Positions 1-9,411 of a stretch of DNA of 27,500 bases are shown here, one piece after another (within the stretch, counting starts at the first letter, position 1; each line of letters begins with the position of its first letter). The stretch covers positions 65,001 to 92,500 of the forward strand of contig JAWQFJ010018430.1 in the NCBI GenBank assembly GCA_034096865.1, read 5' to 3'. Made by a program: the position numbers and the translations under genes. The stretch comes from Theodoxus fluviatilis. Lineage: Eukaryota > Mollusca > Gastropoda > Cycloneritida > Neritidae. A model generated the notes under the pieces. It saw only the letters and a program-made list of their open reading frames with translations. It was not told the origin of the DNA and did not search any database.

Positions 1-80
1 GTGAGTGAGTGAGTGGGTGGGTGGGTGGGTGGGTGAGTGGGTGAGTGAGTGAGTGAGTGAGTGAGTGAGTGAGTGAGCGA
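1..80. repeat. GTGA/GTGG tetranucleotide microsatellite
   Basis: Uninterrupted tetranucleotide tract that switches between GTGA and GTGG units and ends with GAGCGAGC. It starts before the window. If the exon at 174-365 is real, this tract lies in the intron downstream of it. Confidence 0.95.
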
Positions 81-173
81 GCTATAATGAACGAATATGA
101 GAGTAAGTTCATAAATTAATATATATGTACATGGATGGTATTGTATTCACTTTGAGATTCAAGTACGCCTTAC

Positions 174-365
174 CTTTTTGGCGCGCTTATTCTCTGACAT
201 GCGCAGAAGGGAGTGGCGGATGAGACTGCCGTGGTCACTGTGGGTAGGGCTGCGCGGTCGCCCAGTGCGCAGCGAGAGACGGGAAGCGCGTGCGCGCTCC
301 TCGCTGGAAGTACGGGCAAAGTGCTCCTCTAAACCCGAGTCCAAGCCTGCCATCCTGAGCGCCGT
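174..365 (-). CDS. Internal exon of an unidentified gene, minus strand
   Basis: A 192-nt exon (64 codons) with strong signals at both edges. The acceptor is a pyrimidine run ending TGCCTCCAG just before position 365. The donor is AAG|GTAAGG at 173-168. Both edges are in phase 0, so it is a symmetric exon. The translation begins TALRMAGLDSGLEEHFARTS, continues with Arg/Ser-rich sequence, and ends SENKRAKK. GC and CpG content are high across it. The short LEEHFAR stretch resembles the core of the Vestigial/VGLL4 TDU motif (V-D/E-D/E-H-F), but that is six or seven residues only and is not an assignment. A possible upstream 33-nt phase-0 exon lies at 550-582, with acceptor CATTGTAG and donor CAC|GTGAGC; it is much weaker. 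The product is not recognised, and the rest of the gene would run off the left edge. Confidence 0.5.
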
Positions 366-1297
366 CTGGAGGCAGAAAGTGTGTCATTCATGCAGAAGCT
401 GCCACAAACCGAAGACATTTCTCTTCTCATGTAGAGACAGCGCATACTCGTACAAAGAACAGTGAAGAATGCCTTTAAAAAATGTCTTTCTTTCGTTTTT
501 GGGTCGGTCCACAGTCCCAAACCTTCAACTACTTTTGACCTATGCTCACGTGATTTCCTCCAATTGTTGCCCCAAGCCGACCCTACAATGTGAGAAGTAG
601 CTCTTTGCTTTAAAGGACTGTGATAAATAGACATCTTGCGAAATTCATGTGCATGCCAGAGCAAACACTCGGGGACACAATATCAATGAATGATGATAAC
701 ACCACCGGCCATGGAGAAGAAGCACAAAGGCATAACACTACCCTGAGGTGATCCATAATGTGGAAGCAAATTAAAAAGAAAATAATTGGACAACGTGCTC
801 AACGAATCAATACCAAACTGTTAAAGTACGTGTGTTGCTCACACAATGATTGGGGCAGCGCTTAATGAAAATGTTCACCAAGAAATGAAAAGAAAAACCA
901 TTCAAGAGAGGCTGAAGTCTTGAATCCATGCATGTCAGTCCGATTCCAAACTGGAGATAAACACGTAAAACTGTCCTCCTTCACCAATGAGATGGTGTAC
1001 CTTCAAAGAAGCCTTTGAATTCCCTTTCAATTGATAGATAGTACTTAAGCATATAATATTTGCGCGCAAAAGCTGTCAAAAATATAACAAGTGGAAAAAA
1101 ACTCTATTTGTCAAAATCGAAAGTTAAAGGCAAGAGGATTATGTCCATTGCGACAAAATCTCCGAATTCAATAAGCTGTTAAGAAGTTTTTGCCTTCTAT
1201 TTTAAAATATTCTGCAGAAAATGGTGTGACAAAGGAGAAAACCTTAGGAGGCGATCGCATTGAGTTGGTGCTCGAAGCAATACACGGGAAAGTATCA
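366..1297. other. Gene-free stretch, probably intron
   Basis: Apart from the weak 33-nt exon candidate at 550-582, I see no coding pattern, RNA gene or element ends here. It becomes AT-rich from about 700. If the exon at 174-365 is real, this is the intron upstream of it. Confidence 0.4.
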
Positions 1298-1459
1298 TAC
1301 AGGGTGACCCAAAATGAATGCAACCCATAAAAGTATGCACAACTGCTACAAATGTGAATGGATTGAGTTGAGTTTTTACACACATCAACGTAAGATAATA
1401 ACAATTAAGTTTTGAAAGATTGAGTCATTTCGGTTGGGTGGTCCACATGTTAGCGACGT

Positions 1460-1840
1460 TCAAAGATATGCTCCAAATGTCCTCCACGTTGACGGAGACT
1501 GAATGCGGCGTGCAACATTGTTCACCACACGAACACACTCTGCCCCTGGAATCTCCCTGATCTTTGTTGTTATTGCAGCTTTAAAGTCCGGGATTGTCTG
1601 GGGGCTGTTCTCATAGACGTGATCTTTCAAATAACCCCACAGATAGAAATCTGGGGGGTTAAGGTCAGGTGAGTGCGGGGCCCACTCAGGGTCACATCTT
1701 CTGCTGATCAGTCGCTCTTGAAAGCGTTGTCGCAGCCAGGTCAGCGTTTGGTTTGATGTGTGTGGAGTGGCCCCGTCCTGCTGGAACCACTGCTTTGCAC
1801 GAATGAGTCGAGCAGGACAGGGCCACCCCACACACATCAA
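1460..1840 (-). pseudogene. Truncated mariner-type transposase, left arm
   Basis: The frame contains the last two catalytic blocks of a Tc1/mariner DDE/D transposase: FQQDGATPHTS (second Asp) and WAPHSPDLNPPDFYLWGYLK (third acidic position), then a normal-looking C-terminus ending RTFGAYL. About 36 residues separate the Asp of QDG from the Asp of SPDL. The N-terminal helix-turn-helix and first catalytic Asp are missing. The first ten or so codons read into the opposite arm and are not native. True homology begins in the spacer, around IRAKQWFQQ. This is a non-functional fragment. Confidence 0.85.
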
Positions 1841-2133
1841 ACCAAACGCTGACCTGGCTGCGACAACGCTTTCAAGAGCGACTGATCAGCAGAAGATGTG
1901 ACCCTGAGTGGGCCCCGCACTCACCTGACCTTAACCCCCCAGATTTCTATATGTGGGGTTATTTGAAAGACCACGTCTATGAGAACAGCCCCCAGACAAT
2001 CCCGGACTTTAAAGCTGCAATAACAACAAAGATCAGGGAGATTCCAGGGGCAGAGTGTGTTCGTGTGGTGAACAATGTTGCACGCCGCATTCAGTCTCCG
2101 TCAACGTGGAGGACATTTGGAGCATATCTTTGA
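1813..2133 (+). pseudogene. Truncated mariner-type transposase, right arm
   Basis: Mirror copy of the left-arm fragment, readable from QDRATPHTSN through HSPDLNPPDFY to the native C-terminal stop. It differs by Gly to Arg after the second catalytic Asp and Leu to Met before WGYLK. It lacks everything upstream of the second catalytic block. The close match to the opposite arm suggests recent duplication or gene conversion between arms. Confidence 0.85.
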
Positions 2134-2295
2134 ACGTCGCTAACATGTGGACCACCCAACCGAAATGACTCAAACTTTCAAAACTTAATTGTTATTATCT
2201 TACGTTGATGTGTGTAAAAACTCAACTCAATCCATTTACATTTGTAGCAGTTGTGCATACTTTTATGGGTTGCATTCATTTTGGGTCACCCTGTA

Positions 2296-3247
2296 TATTA
2301 CGTAGCCTCGATTGCATTTTGGCTCCTAGTTTATTGCGCAACTTAAAATTATTCCCTTTGTATGTCACTTAGAGTCCGAATATTGAACAACACCCCACCC
2401 CCAACCCCATCCCCAAAGTAAAACTCCACAGGCACAAAGATTACTGATCAAACTCTCTAACAAAGTCATAGTCTTTAAATGGCCAACTTTGACCCCCGTA
2501 TCTCGGTAACAGCAAGTGGGGTGGACATGGCGTTTGGTGACCAGGTTGTTGTACCGCGTGGCTCGGTCCTCTAGGGTGCTTTGAACGCACAATGGCTGCT
2601 TGAATGATCTGACCCTGGTCCGATGCTCCCCGGCAGCCTCTTTGGCTGCTGGGGGCCACCTCCCACCCCCACCCCGGTGGGTTGGGGGATAGAAATGACC
2701 CGCGACGTCTCCCTACGAATTTCGTAAGAGGCGAATGACTAGGGAAATCGTGACGTGACTTTCTCATTCTAACCAACTCTGATCGTGTTCGTGATCGATG
2801 ATCTTAAATAGCCTGCAAATGCTGATAGGCCGTAAAACTCCATCCATCTTTCCATCCATCCATCTGCTTGAGGGCGCCCCTGGCTGAGCTACTGGAGCAG
2901 GTCCAGAAAGCGCAGCTGACCGGCTGACCGGCTGACGAGGAGGGCATCGAGTGGCACTGGCCGTATATTATTCTCGGTACTCATTTCGTGGCGGAGGGTC
3001 ACACTTATGAAAGGTCCAGTAAAAGATTGCTAGACACCCCTCACTTGGGAAGGCAAACGTGGGGGGAAGAGGTAGGGGTTGGGTTTGGGAAGTGAGCGCG
3101 GGGAGACGAGAAAGCTTCTCCGACTCTTGACTACATTTCAATACTGCTATCCTGAACTGTTTGGAAACATGAACAAATCGGATACAGACATGCATCGGAT
3201 AAGTGAGTCTGACCAAGTTCAAGCTGATTCTCTGAGCCCCACAACAG
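2296..3247. other. Unassigned GC-rich stretch, possibly an old repeat
   Basis: A GC-rich block at about 2465-2765 has an odd palindrome TACGAATTTCGTA (2714-2726) and long overlapping frames in several readings, but no recognisable protein or element ends. Simple CCAT repeats follow at 2842-2863, then three near-copies of GCTGACCG around 2913-2934. No supported gene is visible. Confidence 0.35.
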
Positions 3248-3524
3248 AGTGTGCGACAAACTTCCATGCAACTGTGGAGAAAGCGATTGTATGTTTGATG
3301 GAGAAAGATGCCACCGAACCAAAGAATGGGTCCCAACACACAAAGCCAATACAATACCTCCCGACGGCACACAGATGATTCGTGGGGCAGGCTGCCCAAG
3401 CGCCACTGGAGACATCCTCGAGAGAACGGACTGCGATATTCCATTTTTGGAAGTAGTTATTCAGCAGCTCACGTCGAACGTTTCTATAGATAAAAGCAGC
3501 AGACACTTACAGGGCAAACTCTGA
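3248..3524 (+). CDS. Possible cysteine-rich exon, unidentified
   Basis: An open frame follows a fair splice acceptor (TTCTCTGAGCCCCACAACAG at 3228-3247) and runs to TGA at 3522. It begins VCDKLPCNCGESDCMFDGERC and has eight Cys within about 60 residues, a spacing seen in disulphide-rich extracellular domains, though I cannot name a family. No good splice donor is seen, so it would be a terminal exon. Against it, a second frame on the same strand at 3079-3378 is also open and protein-like, and no poly(A) signal follows closely. Treat it as a hypothesis. Confidence 0.27.
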
Positions 3525-4556
3525 GCTGGCCGTGCACGGACACAAATGCAGCGCGAGAGAGCGTCCACCACCGTAGGGCACACGCATTACAGAGGGTAAT
3601 GGTGCAAAAAGTGCAAGTCAGAGCAGTGCCTCGCCAAAGGCCAGTGCATGTGAGGGATTCTCTTTTTAAACGCTGTGCCGAGATCCTCCCATCCGCTTGT
3701 CACGGTATGGGCTGATGGACATCTTCCTCCGAATTACCCCTGTACTTCCTTTGTGGTTTTTTGCACCGAGAGGAAAAGCAGTCACAATATGACTAACGTT
3801 AAAGGTCACAGATTTAAAGGTAAAAAATTAACGAGGGACGTGAAAACACCCTATTATAGAGTGAGACGACAAAAAACAAAACAAAACTGCACAGTCAGCT
3901 CTGTGACGAATTCATGTAGTACATGCCATTTCTTTAATTCCGGCATACAGAGGTGAAGGCAAACGTAGTGTCTTTCATAGTGACATGAGACATTTAAGGA
4001 AATCAAACAGCTTACTTTTTCTGACAAATGAACCACTTGAAAAATCTGTCGCTGAACGCGTGCAACACACTTGGTTTCGAAACAAAATGATGATATCATT
4101 CATATCACTTTTCTTCCTTGCCATACAATTTTTTTTACAACGACGACAACTCAAGTCAAATGCCTCGTGTCATCGGCTTAATGACAAAGAATGCAGACTT
4201 TCGACCCTGTCAAAGTGACAGAAGCTGATAACGTATCCTCCTCCCGTGTATGAGAAAGTTCAGATTTCATTATATCAAATGTGAGGACTATGCAGTTGAT
4301 GAGGGAGTGTGCTCTTCCACGAACACTGTGCGAAAGAACAAACTGTGAAACTAACGAGAACGCAGCAGAAGCTGGCATCGACAGCAGCGACACGTATTTC
4401 TAAACATAGGGGAAAAACAGAGCACTACAAAGACATCATTCGATTTCTCACTGCACCAGTTAGCCTTTCAAACCCCGTGCTATCCACATCCTTTCAGTCT
4501 GCAGCTGCATGCATGTCACGGAGGCAATGCAAACAGTCCTTAATAATTACACTGCT
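3525..4556. other. No supported gene
   Basis: Short overlapping frames only. I see no splice-bounded exon, repeat ends or RNA signature. It could be intergenic or an intron leading to the exon candidate at 4621. Confidence 0.4.
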
Positions 4557-4557
4557 G

Positions 4558-4592
<35 letters not shown>

Positions 4593-4593
4593 T
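4557..4593. repeat. (CT)n microsatellite
   Basis: CT dinucleotide run with two TTT interruptions. It sits just upstream of a possible splice acceptor at 4620 and could act as its polypyrimidine tract. Confidence 0.9.
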
Positions 4594-4620
4594 TGACCTC
4601 TGACCTTCCGCCAAATAAAG

Positions 4621-5045
4621 AGTATGAAGTTCGAGACAGTTGCCCAGAAACAGTTGAGAAAACTGACTGTGGTGTCAAAGATGATCAGCCGTCACCAGCC
4701 CACGCCGACACTTCCCCCGATGAAGACCTTCCATCTTCGATGAGGAAGTTTATTCGGAAAGTTATGGAGATCCAAGCCACCGCGCAGTCCTGTACTGAAG
4801 ACAGCACCGAGAAGAACACATCAGAGATGGGCACGGGGATGCACGACGGAGTCAGCGCTGATGCTCAGTTCCCTCTGTCCCGTGCTCAATTGGAAGACAG
4901 GCTTGCTCCTCCCGGAGGGTCCATGCAAGTCCGTCCACCATACACCCCCCCAGCTAACTACGATCATCGCGACAGTGGCCGTCGAGAAGGGGATCGACCT
5001 ACCCTGACACGGAGCCAGCGTAAGCTGAGGGCACGAAAGACGTGA
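4621..5045 (+). CDS. Possible 3'-terminal exon of an unidentified hydrophilic protein
   Basis: An open frame of about 140 codons starts after a long pyrimidine tract, (CT)n plus TTTGACCTCTGACCTTCCGCC, and AAG. It ends at TGA 5043-5045, and AATAAA follows at 5214. The product is acidic then basic, without hydrophobic segments. It includes MRKFIRKVMEIQ and PPYTPPANYDHRD and ends TLTRSQRKLRARKT. Polar composition, the absence of stops and the downstream poly(A) signal together favour a real terminal exon. The weak points are the non-canonical AAG acceptor and an in-frame reading back through the CT tract (poly Ser-Leu), so the exact start is uncertain. It could instead be the 3' end of a retroelement frame, because the sequence after AATAAA runs into an ATTCG-type simple repeat. 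No family recognised. Confidence 0.38.
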
Positions 5046-5213
5046 TAGCTTGTGTGTTTTTTTGGCATGAGACTCTCGTGCATATCGTGACTGAAACCGC
5101 TTTCGCGTCTCGGACAAGACTGGTCACCAGTCTTGAACCCCCTACCCCCTCCCCATTGTTTAATGTTATGCCGATTTAATGCATGTAAATTGCAACAGGC
5201 CGGCGGCCTACGC

Positions 5214-5219
5214 AATAAA
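5214..5219 (+). promoter_or_regulatory. Poly(A) signal AATAAA
   Basis: Canonical hexamer about 170 nt after the stop of the 4621-5045 frame, followed by T-rich (TTCG)n and CT sequence that would serve as a downstream element. Confidence 0.4.
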
Positions 5220-5230
5220 TCATTCGTTCG

Positions 5231-5406
<176 letters not shown>

Positions 5407-5579
5407 GATGTGCGTGTGTGTGATCGCGCTCGATAACGACTGTGTCTCGGCACACGCGCGCGCGCGTGTGTGTGAGCGTGTGTGGTTGTACAAGTATCTA
5501 CTGAAACGATTCGAAAGCTCACCCTGATTATTAGTCACGACGTAGACGGTCCCCACAAATCATTACCATTTCGATCTGT

Positions 5580-5611
5580 AGACGACGACGAAGACGACGC
5601 AGACGACGACG
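5580..5611. repeat. GAC trinucleotide tract
   Basis: Imperfect (GAC)n with GAA and GCA interruptions. No coding context supports a poly-Asp protein here. Confidence 0.85.
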
Positions 5612-6075
5612 TTGTCTCCGATGACAACAACAGGGTCTAAGAAGTCAACATTGACGACGTATAAAGGTCCTGTACTGACCAATATGATAATCACATTCGT
5701 GAGTGGCTTCAAACGTATGTTGGTTGTACTCGTGAAGACGCCACGTGGAAGAGGGGCGAATGAGTCGGTTCCTAACTCATTAACAGAGGCTCTCCCGAAT
5801 ATGGGGCAAAACACGGGGTGCTCATGACATCCCAGACCGTTGTCTGATTCATATCATCTCTACACTCAACCACTGCCAGGCACCCCCACGCGGAACGGCG
5901 TCAATGAACACTGGATAATTCGATCATGTAGGGCCCAGGCGAGGCATGTTGCCTGGCCGAGTTGTTATCATGACGCTGTCTCGCCTCACCTCGATGACTA
6001 CAGCTTGTTTGCGGAGAGCCAGTGCAGGCGGGCGTGGCAAGGCGAGGCAGGGCAAGGCAAACGGCGACGCAATGC
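5612..6075. other. No supported gene
   Basis: CpG-rich unique-looking sequence. At 6028-6060 there is an irregular run of GGCAAGGCGAGGCAG motifs that leads into the direct repeat at 6076. Confidence 0.4.
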
Positions 6076-6095
6076 CAGGGAAGGCGAGTGTGAAG
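6076..6095. repeat. Exact 20-bp direct repeat, left copy
   Basis: CAGGGAAGGCGAGTGTGAAG recurs exactly at 6702-6721. The pair brackets the hammerhead-like motif and the MITE, so it may mark the ends of an older repeat into which the MITE later inserted. Confidence 0.75.
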
Positions 6096-6247
6096 AAGAG
6101 TAGAAGACAAGCAACCGACTGTTTCTTTCATGAGCAAGTCTGTTTGGGGGTTGTACTGCCGCCGATGCGGGTAATCACCGCTACAGGATGGAGAGGCAGC
6201 GGGTTGGCAGGGGCGTGCAGCGATGCTCTGTATTCTTTTCGGCAAGC

Positions 6248-6273
6248 TTTCGAAGCTGAGGCTTCTTCATCAG
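6248..6273 (-). ncRNA. Hammerhead-ribozyme-like core
   Basis: Read on the minus strand: CTGATGA (6273-6267), an extra A, GAAGC (6265-6261), a CTCA tetraloop, GCTTC (6256-6252), then GAAA (6251-6248). This gives the two invariant hammerhead core strands around a perfect 5-bp stem II. Upstream GGC and GCC could close a stem I. Known family facts: hammerheads are associated with Penelope-like retroelements and small retrozymes in animal genomes. Departures from consensus are a bulged A between CTGATGA and stem II, and no clear NUH cleavage triplet or stem III in register. It may be a degenerate copy or a relative with relaxed structure. Confidence 0.35.
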
Positions 6274-6318
6274 GCCAAAGTAACAAGGCTGGCTGTGAAA
6301 AGAAATATATACTGTGAC

Positions 6319-6652
6319 CAGGGCCGGACCAAATGAGTTGTGGAGGGGGGGGTTCCTTTTTGGTTGGGGGGGACAAATCAGCAAAGTGGCGAAGCCACGA
6401 GCGCGCGCCTGCGAAGCAGGCGCGCAAACTAGGGGGGTCCGGGGGCATGCCCCCCTCGGAAATTTTTTTAAAAACGGTTAAAATCTGTGCAATCTGGTGC
6501 ATTCTGGGCCTTGTTTTGAGGGGTAAGAGCAGCATTGTTTTTGGAGACACACACAAAAAATATATTTAAAAAAAAATCAAACCAAGGTACATGCTTTTTC
6601 TAGGGGGGGGTTCCGGAACCCCTGGAACCCCCCCCCCCTGGGTCCGGCCCTG
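6319..6652. mobile_element. Non-autonomous DNA transposon (MITE), hairpin-rich
   Basis: A 334-bp element with exact 12-bp terminal inverted repeats (CAGGGCCGGACC / GGTCCGGCCCTG), flanked by the 5-bp direct repeat GTGAC at 6314-6318 and 6653-6657. It has no coding capacity. Inside are several perfect inverted repeats: GTGGC-GAA-GCCAC (6386-6398), a 10-bp stem around GAA (6403-6425), GGGGGCATGCCCCC (6441-6454) and GGGGTTCCGGAACCCC (6607-6622). CAGGG ends are common in hAT-like elements, but those usually leave 8-bp duplications, so the superfamily is left open. Confidence 0.85.
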
Positions 6653-6664
6653 GTGACAAGGGCC

Positions 6665-6721
6665 GGTGAAACACGTGCAGGGCGGCGAGGTGAAACACGT
6701 GCAGGGAAGGCGAGTGTGAAG
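6665..6721. repeat. Short tandem duplication plus right copy of the 20-bp repeat
   Basis: GGTGAAACACGTGCAGGG occurs at 6665-6682 and 6689-6706 (24-bp period). The second copy overlaps the right copy (6702-6721) of the 20-bp direct repeat found at 6076. Confidence 0.8.
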
Positions 6722-8263
6722 GCAGGCGGGTTGTTCCTCGCATTGAGAAGCAGGCAGACCTTTGCTGATCACCTCTTTCCTCCATGGCAGCTGTATCAAG
6801 TACGGCCCGTGACGAGGGCACGCTGGAACGCCAGACTGCTGGACGCCAAGAGTCCTGCAGCGGGCCCTATTTGAGGACACACAGCGGTTATGCAAAGAGC
6901 GATAGCCACCCTGGCTACTGTTATCTCAACCTCATCCGGCATGATGGGGCCTTGAGGGTAGGGTTAGCAGCCTCCAGAATGGTCCAGGGAGTGCTAAAGT
7001 CAGTCTAAATCAGGCTTTGGCCCAGAGCTTTGAGTCGTGTGCTTTGTCCCCAGCTGTCTCAATCGCTGACTGCGGAACGCTCCTGGCTATGCAGGAAATA
7101 CCCGGCATTCACAGCGGGCAGTGACTCGGTCCGTCGGATCTGTTCTTTGAGAGGATTCGTGTTTTTAAGTACACGCACAGAAATGACGTGTCATTCACAG
7201 CAGGCAATGGCTCGGTCCGTTGGATTTGTCCTTTGAGTACTGTAAACGAGTACGCACAGGTAAAGGTAACGCTTTTTCCCCCACCGAATGTTCACCTCTA
7301 ACCCTGTCAAAAGACCCTTATTCTCTTACCACCGGTCATTAGGACAATAGATTCATCTTTTCTCGGGCACACAGCGACAGATAAACGTTCACGAAGACAT
7401 ACAGACATCTTACACGGACAGCGAGATACCACTGCCGTATCCATTCCCTCTAAGAATCCCAACTCGACGCAAGCCCGCCCATCGCAGTAAGTATTCATAA
7501 CTTCGCCATACAGAGTCAATGTTCTCAGAAGATCTATTTAAATATTGTTATATTTAGAATGAAACAATGCTAGTGACGCATCAAGCCCAAGAATGCACCT
7601 CAAGGATTGTTGCAGAATCGAACATCGCACCTGCCAGCCACGAAGCGTTAAGAAGGAGAGCGTCGTCACAGCTGGACTTCCACTACCGGAGGCAAACAGC
7701 CTGCCACCCGTCTTGCATATGCTACAGTCAGCTTAAAGGGGCTTTAGCCCGGGCCTCTAAGCTACATCAGTACATGCTTGTCTTCAGCTGTCCGGGCTCG
7801 TAAACTGCAGAAAACCTCTGGCGAAGCAGGAAACGAACAGGTGTTCATTTCAAGTAGCGACGCAGTTCGTCGAGTCTATTCTGAGGTGGGATCCTAGGTG
7901 TGTTCGAAAAAGACAGATACGGCTCCACACATGTTCGATCAGTTCATAGATGCATGGGATCAAACTATTCAGAAAGACTTAAACATCTTTGGAGCTACGG
8001 CTCAAAATACACGTAGGTGAAGAGGCTGTGTGTTGTCGATGTTCAGGTCTTCATTCCATAAATCATCCATATCTCTGTTGCTGCATGAAAATGTCCAAAT
8101 GCCATCGTCAAGCACGCTAAATATTGCTTTGAAAGCACTAACTTAGTCTAGTAGTAATGGAGAAAAGCCCGAAAATAACGTGTGTTTTTTTGTTCGCCCT
8201 CTTCTCTCTCTCTGATCAAATAAGAGTTCCCGCTCTTGTATCGCGTGAGAGCAACAGTCCTTG
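6722..8263. other. No supported gene; one diverged local duplication
   Basis: Many short overlapping frames but none with splice signals I can support. The only structure I see is a diverged duplication of about 47 bp (7106-7151 and 7192-7236, offset 86 bp), both copies containing CTCGGTCCGT and ending CTTTGAG. Confidence 0.4.
7106..7236. repeat. Diverged two-copy duplication
   Basis: Two copies starting CATTCACAGC lie 86 bp apart. Most differences are transitions. Similar downstream words (AAGTAC/GAGTAC then CGCACAG) suggest that the original duplicated unit was longer. Confidence 0.7.
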
Positions 8264-8509
8264 TCAACGAGAATACTTGGAGTTTCCATTGGTCTGTGTT
8301 TTAACAGACTGCCAATGGATGGCTGGATTTGACCGGGACGATGTATAAATGTTTTGGAGTATTTTGGAAACATTCTGACGACATTTTCTCGAAATGCCGA
8401 TTTGGAGGGTGGCATCTTCAACAGCGTGTAATTCACCAACGGTTGGTCCTATCTCAAAGTGGTTTTCATCTTCGGAAAGAGCACTCGGTGCACTTTCAGA
8501 ATCAGTCAA
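8264..8509 (-). CDS. Possible exon of an acidic hypothetical protein
   Basis: An 82-codon frame ends at TGA 8264-8266. It is open further upstream to about 8558. It begins TDSESAPSALSEDENHFEIG, continues into an amphipathic part (QNVSKILQNIYTSSRS), and ends KYSR. The composition looks protein-like and CpG use is normal. There is no clear acceptor (GGGTTACAG upstream is weak), no donor and no poly(A) signal soon after the stop. An overlapping minus-strand frame (8143-8439) is equally long. I cannot name it. Confidence 0.22.
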   Translation of the reverse strand: MTDSESAPSALSEDENHFEIGPTVGELHAVEDATLQIGISRKCRQNVSKILQNIYTSSRSNPAIHWQSVKTQTNGNSKYSR

Positions 8510-8965
8510 TGACTTTAAACTGCAATGACTCCGTGGTGACTGTAACCCTTAAGTGTTGAGCATCGATGTAATGCAATTCTGGACCATACCATCATTTTTT
8601 ACGTCTGTAGCACTTGGATATCGTTCCAGTATTAAGGTTGGTCTTGTCATTGACATGGATTGATTGCACACAATCATATCGCCTGGAGCCACTGTGCTAT
8701 AAGACCTTGTACATGAAGGGTTTTTATATATCAGTTCAAGTGCAGCAACACCATCCTTTCTCCCACAAGGCAGCCTACAATAAATTCCACTGCCGTTTAT
8801 TGATTACGGAAGTACCGCAGGCGTGGATTGAATTACAGTCTCCTTTGAGATTGTACAAGAGTTTACTTACTGCCTTCTTAAATCGTTCTCCAAACCTTTA
8901 TATGCGTGTTTGACGCACACTTTATGCAGAAAGGGAATACAAGGTAGCCCTGTGCGACTGCCTTC

Positions 8966-9411
<446 letters not shown>

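Larger units (their letters stand above)
1298..2295. mobile_element. Foldback (palindromic) Tc1/mariner-derived element
   Basis: Two arms of 484 bp, 1299-1782 and 1811-2294, are reverse complements with no net indel (paired positions always sum to 3593). By eye they differ at only six or seven sites. A 28-bp spacer lies between them. The outer ends are CAGGGTGACCCAAAATG and its complement, flanked on each side by TA, the target duplication expected of Tc1/mariner transposons. Each arm carries the 3' half of a DDE/D transposase reading toward its own end, then about 160 bp of 3' non-coding sequence and the terminal repeat. The spacer continues the left-arm reading frame, so the structure looks like an inverted duplication of a truncated 3' half and not an ordinary element. 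The 5' half with the first catalytic Asp is absent from both arms, so it cannot encode active transposase. Confidence 0.9.

Noticed and set aside
2441..2776. 111-codon minus-strand frame in GC-rich DNA
   Set aside because: Overlapped by other open frames, Pro/Gly/Trp-rich from C-runs, no splice or family evidence.
8614..8913. Plus-strand frame with VPQAWIELQSPLRLYKSLLT, faintly like a LINE C-terminus
   Set aside because: No reverse-transcriptase motif or element end accompanies it; the similarity is too short.
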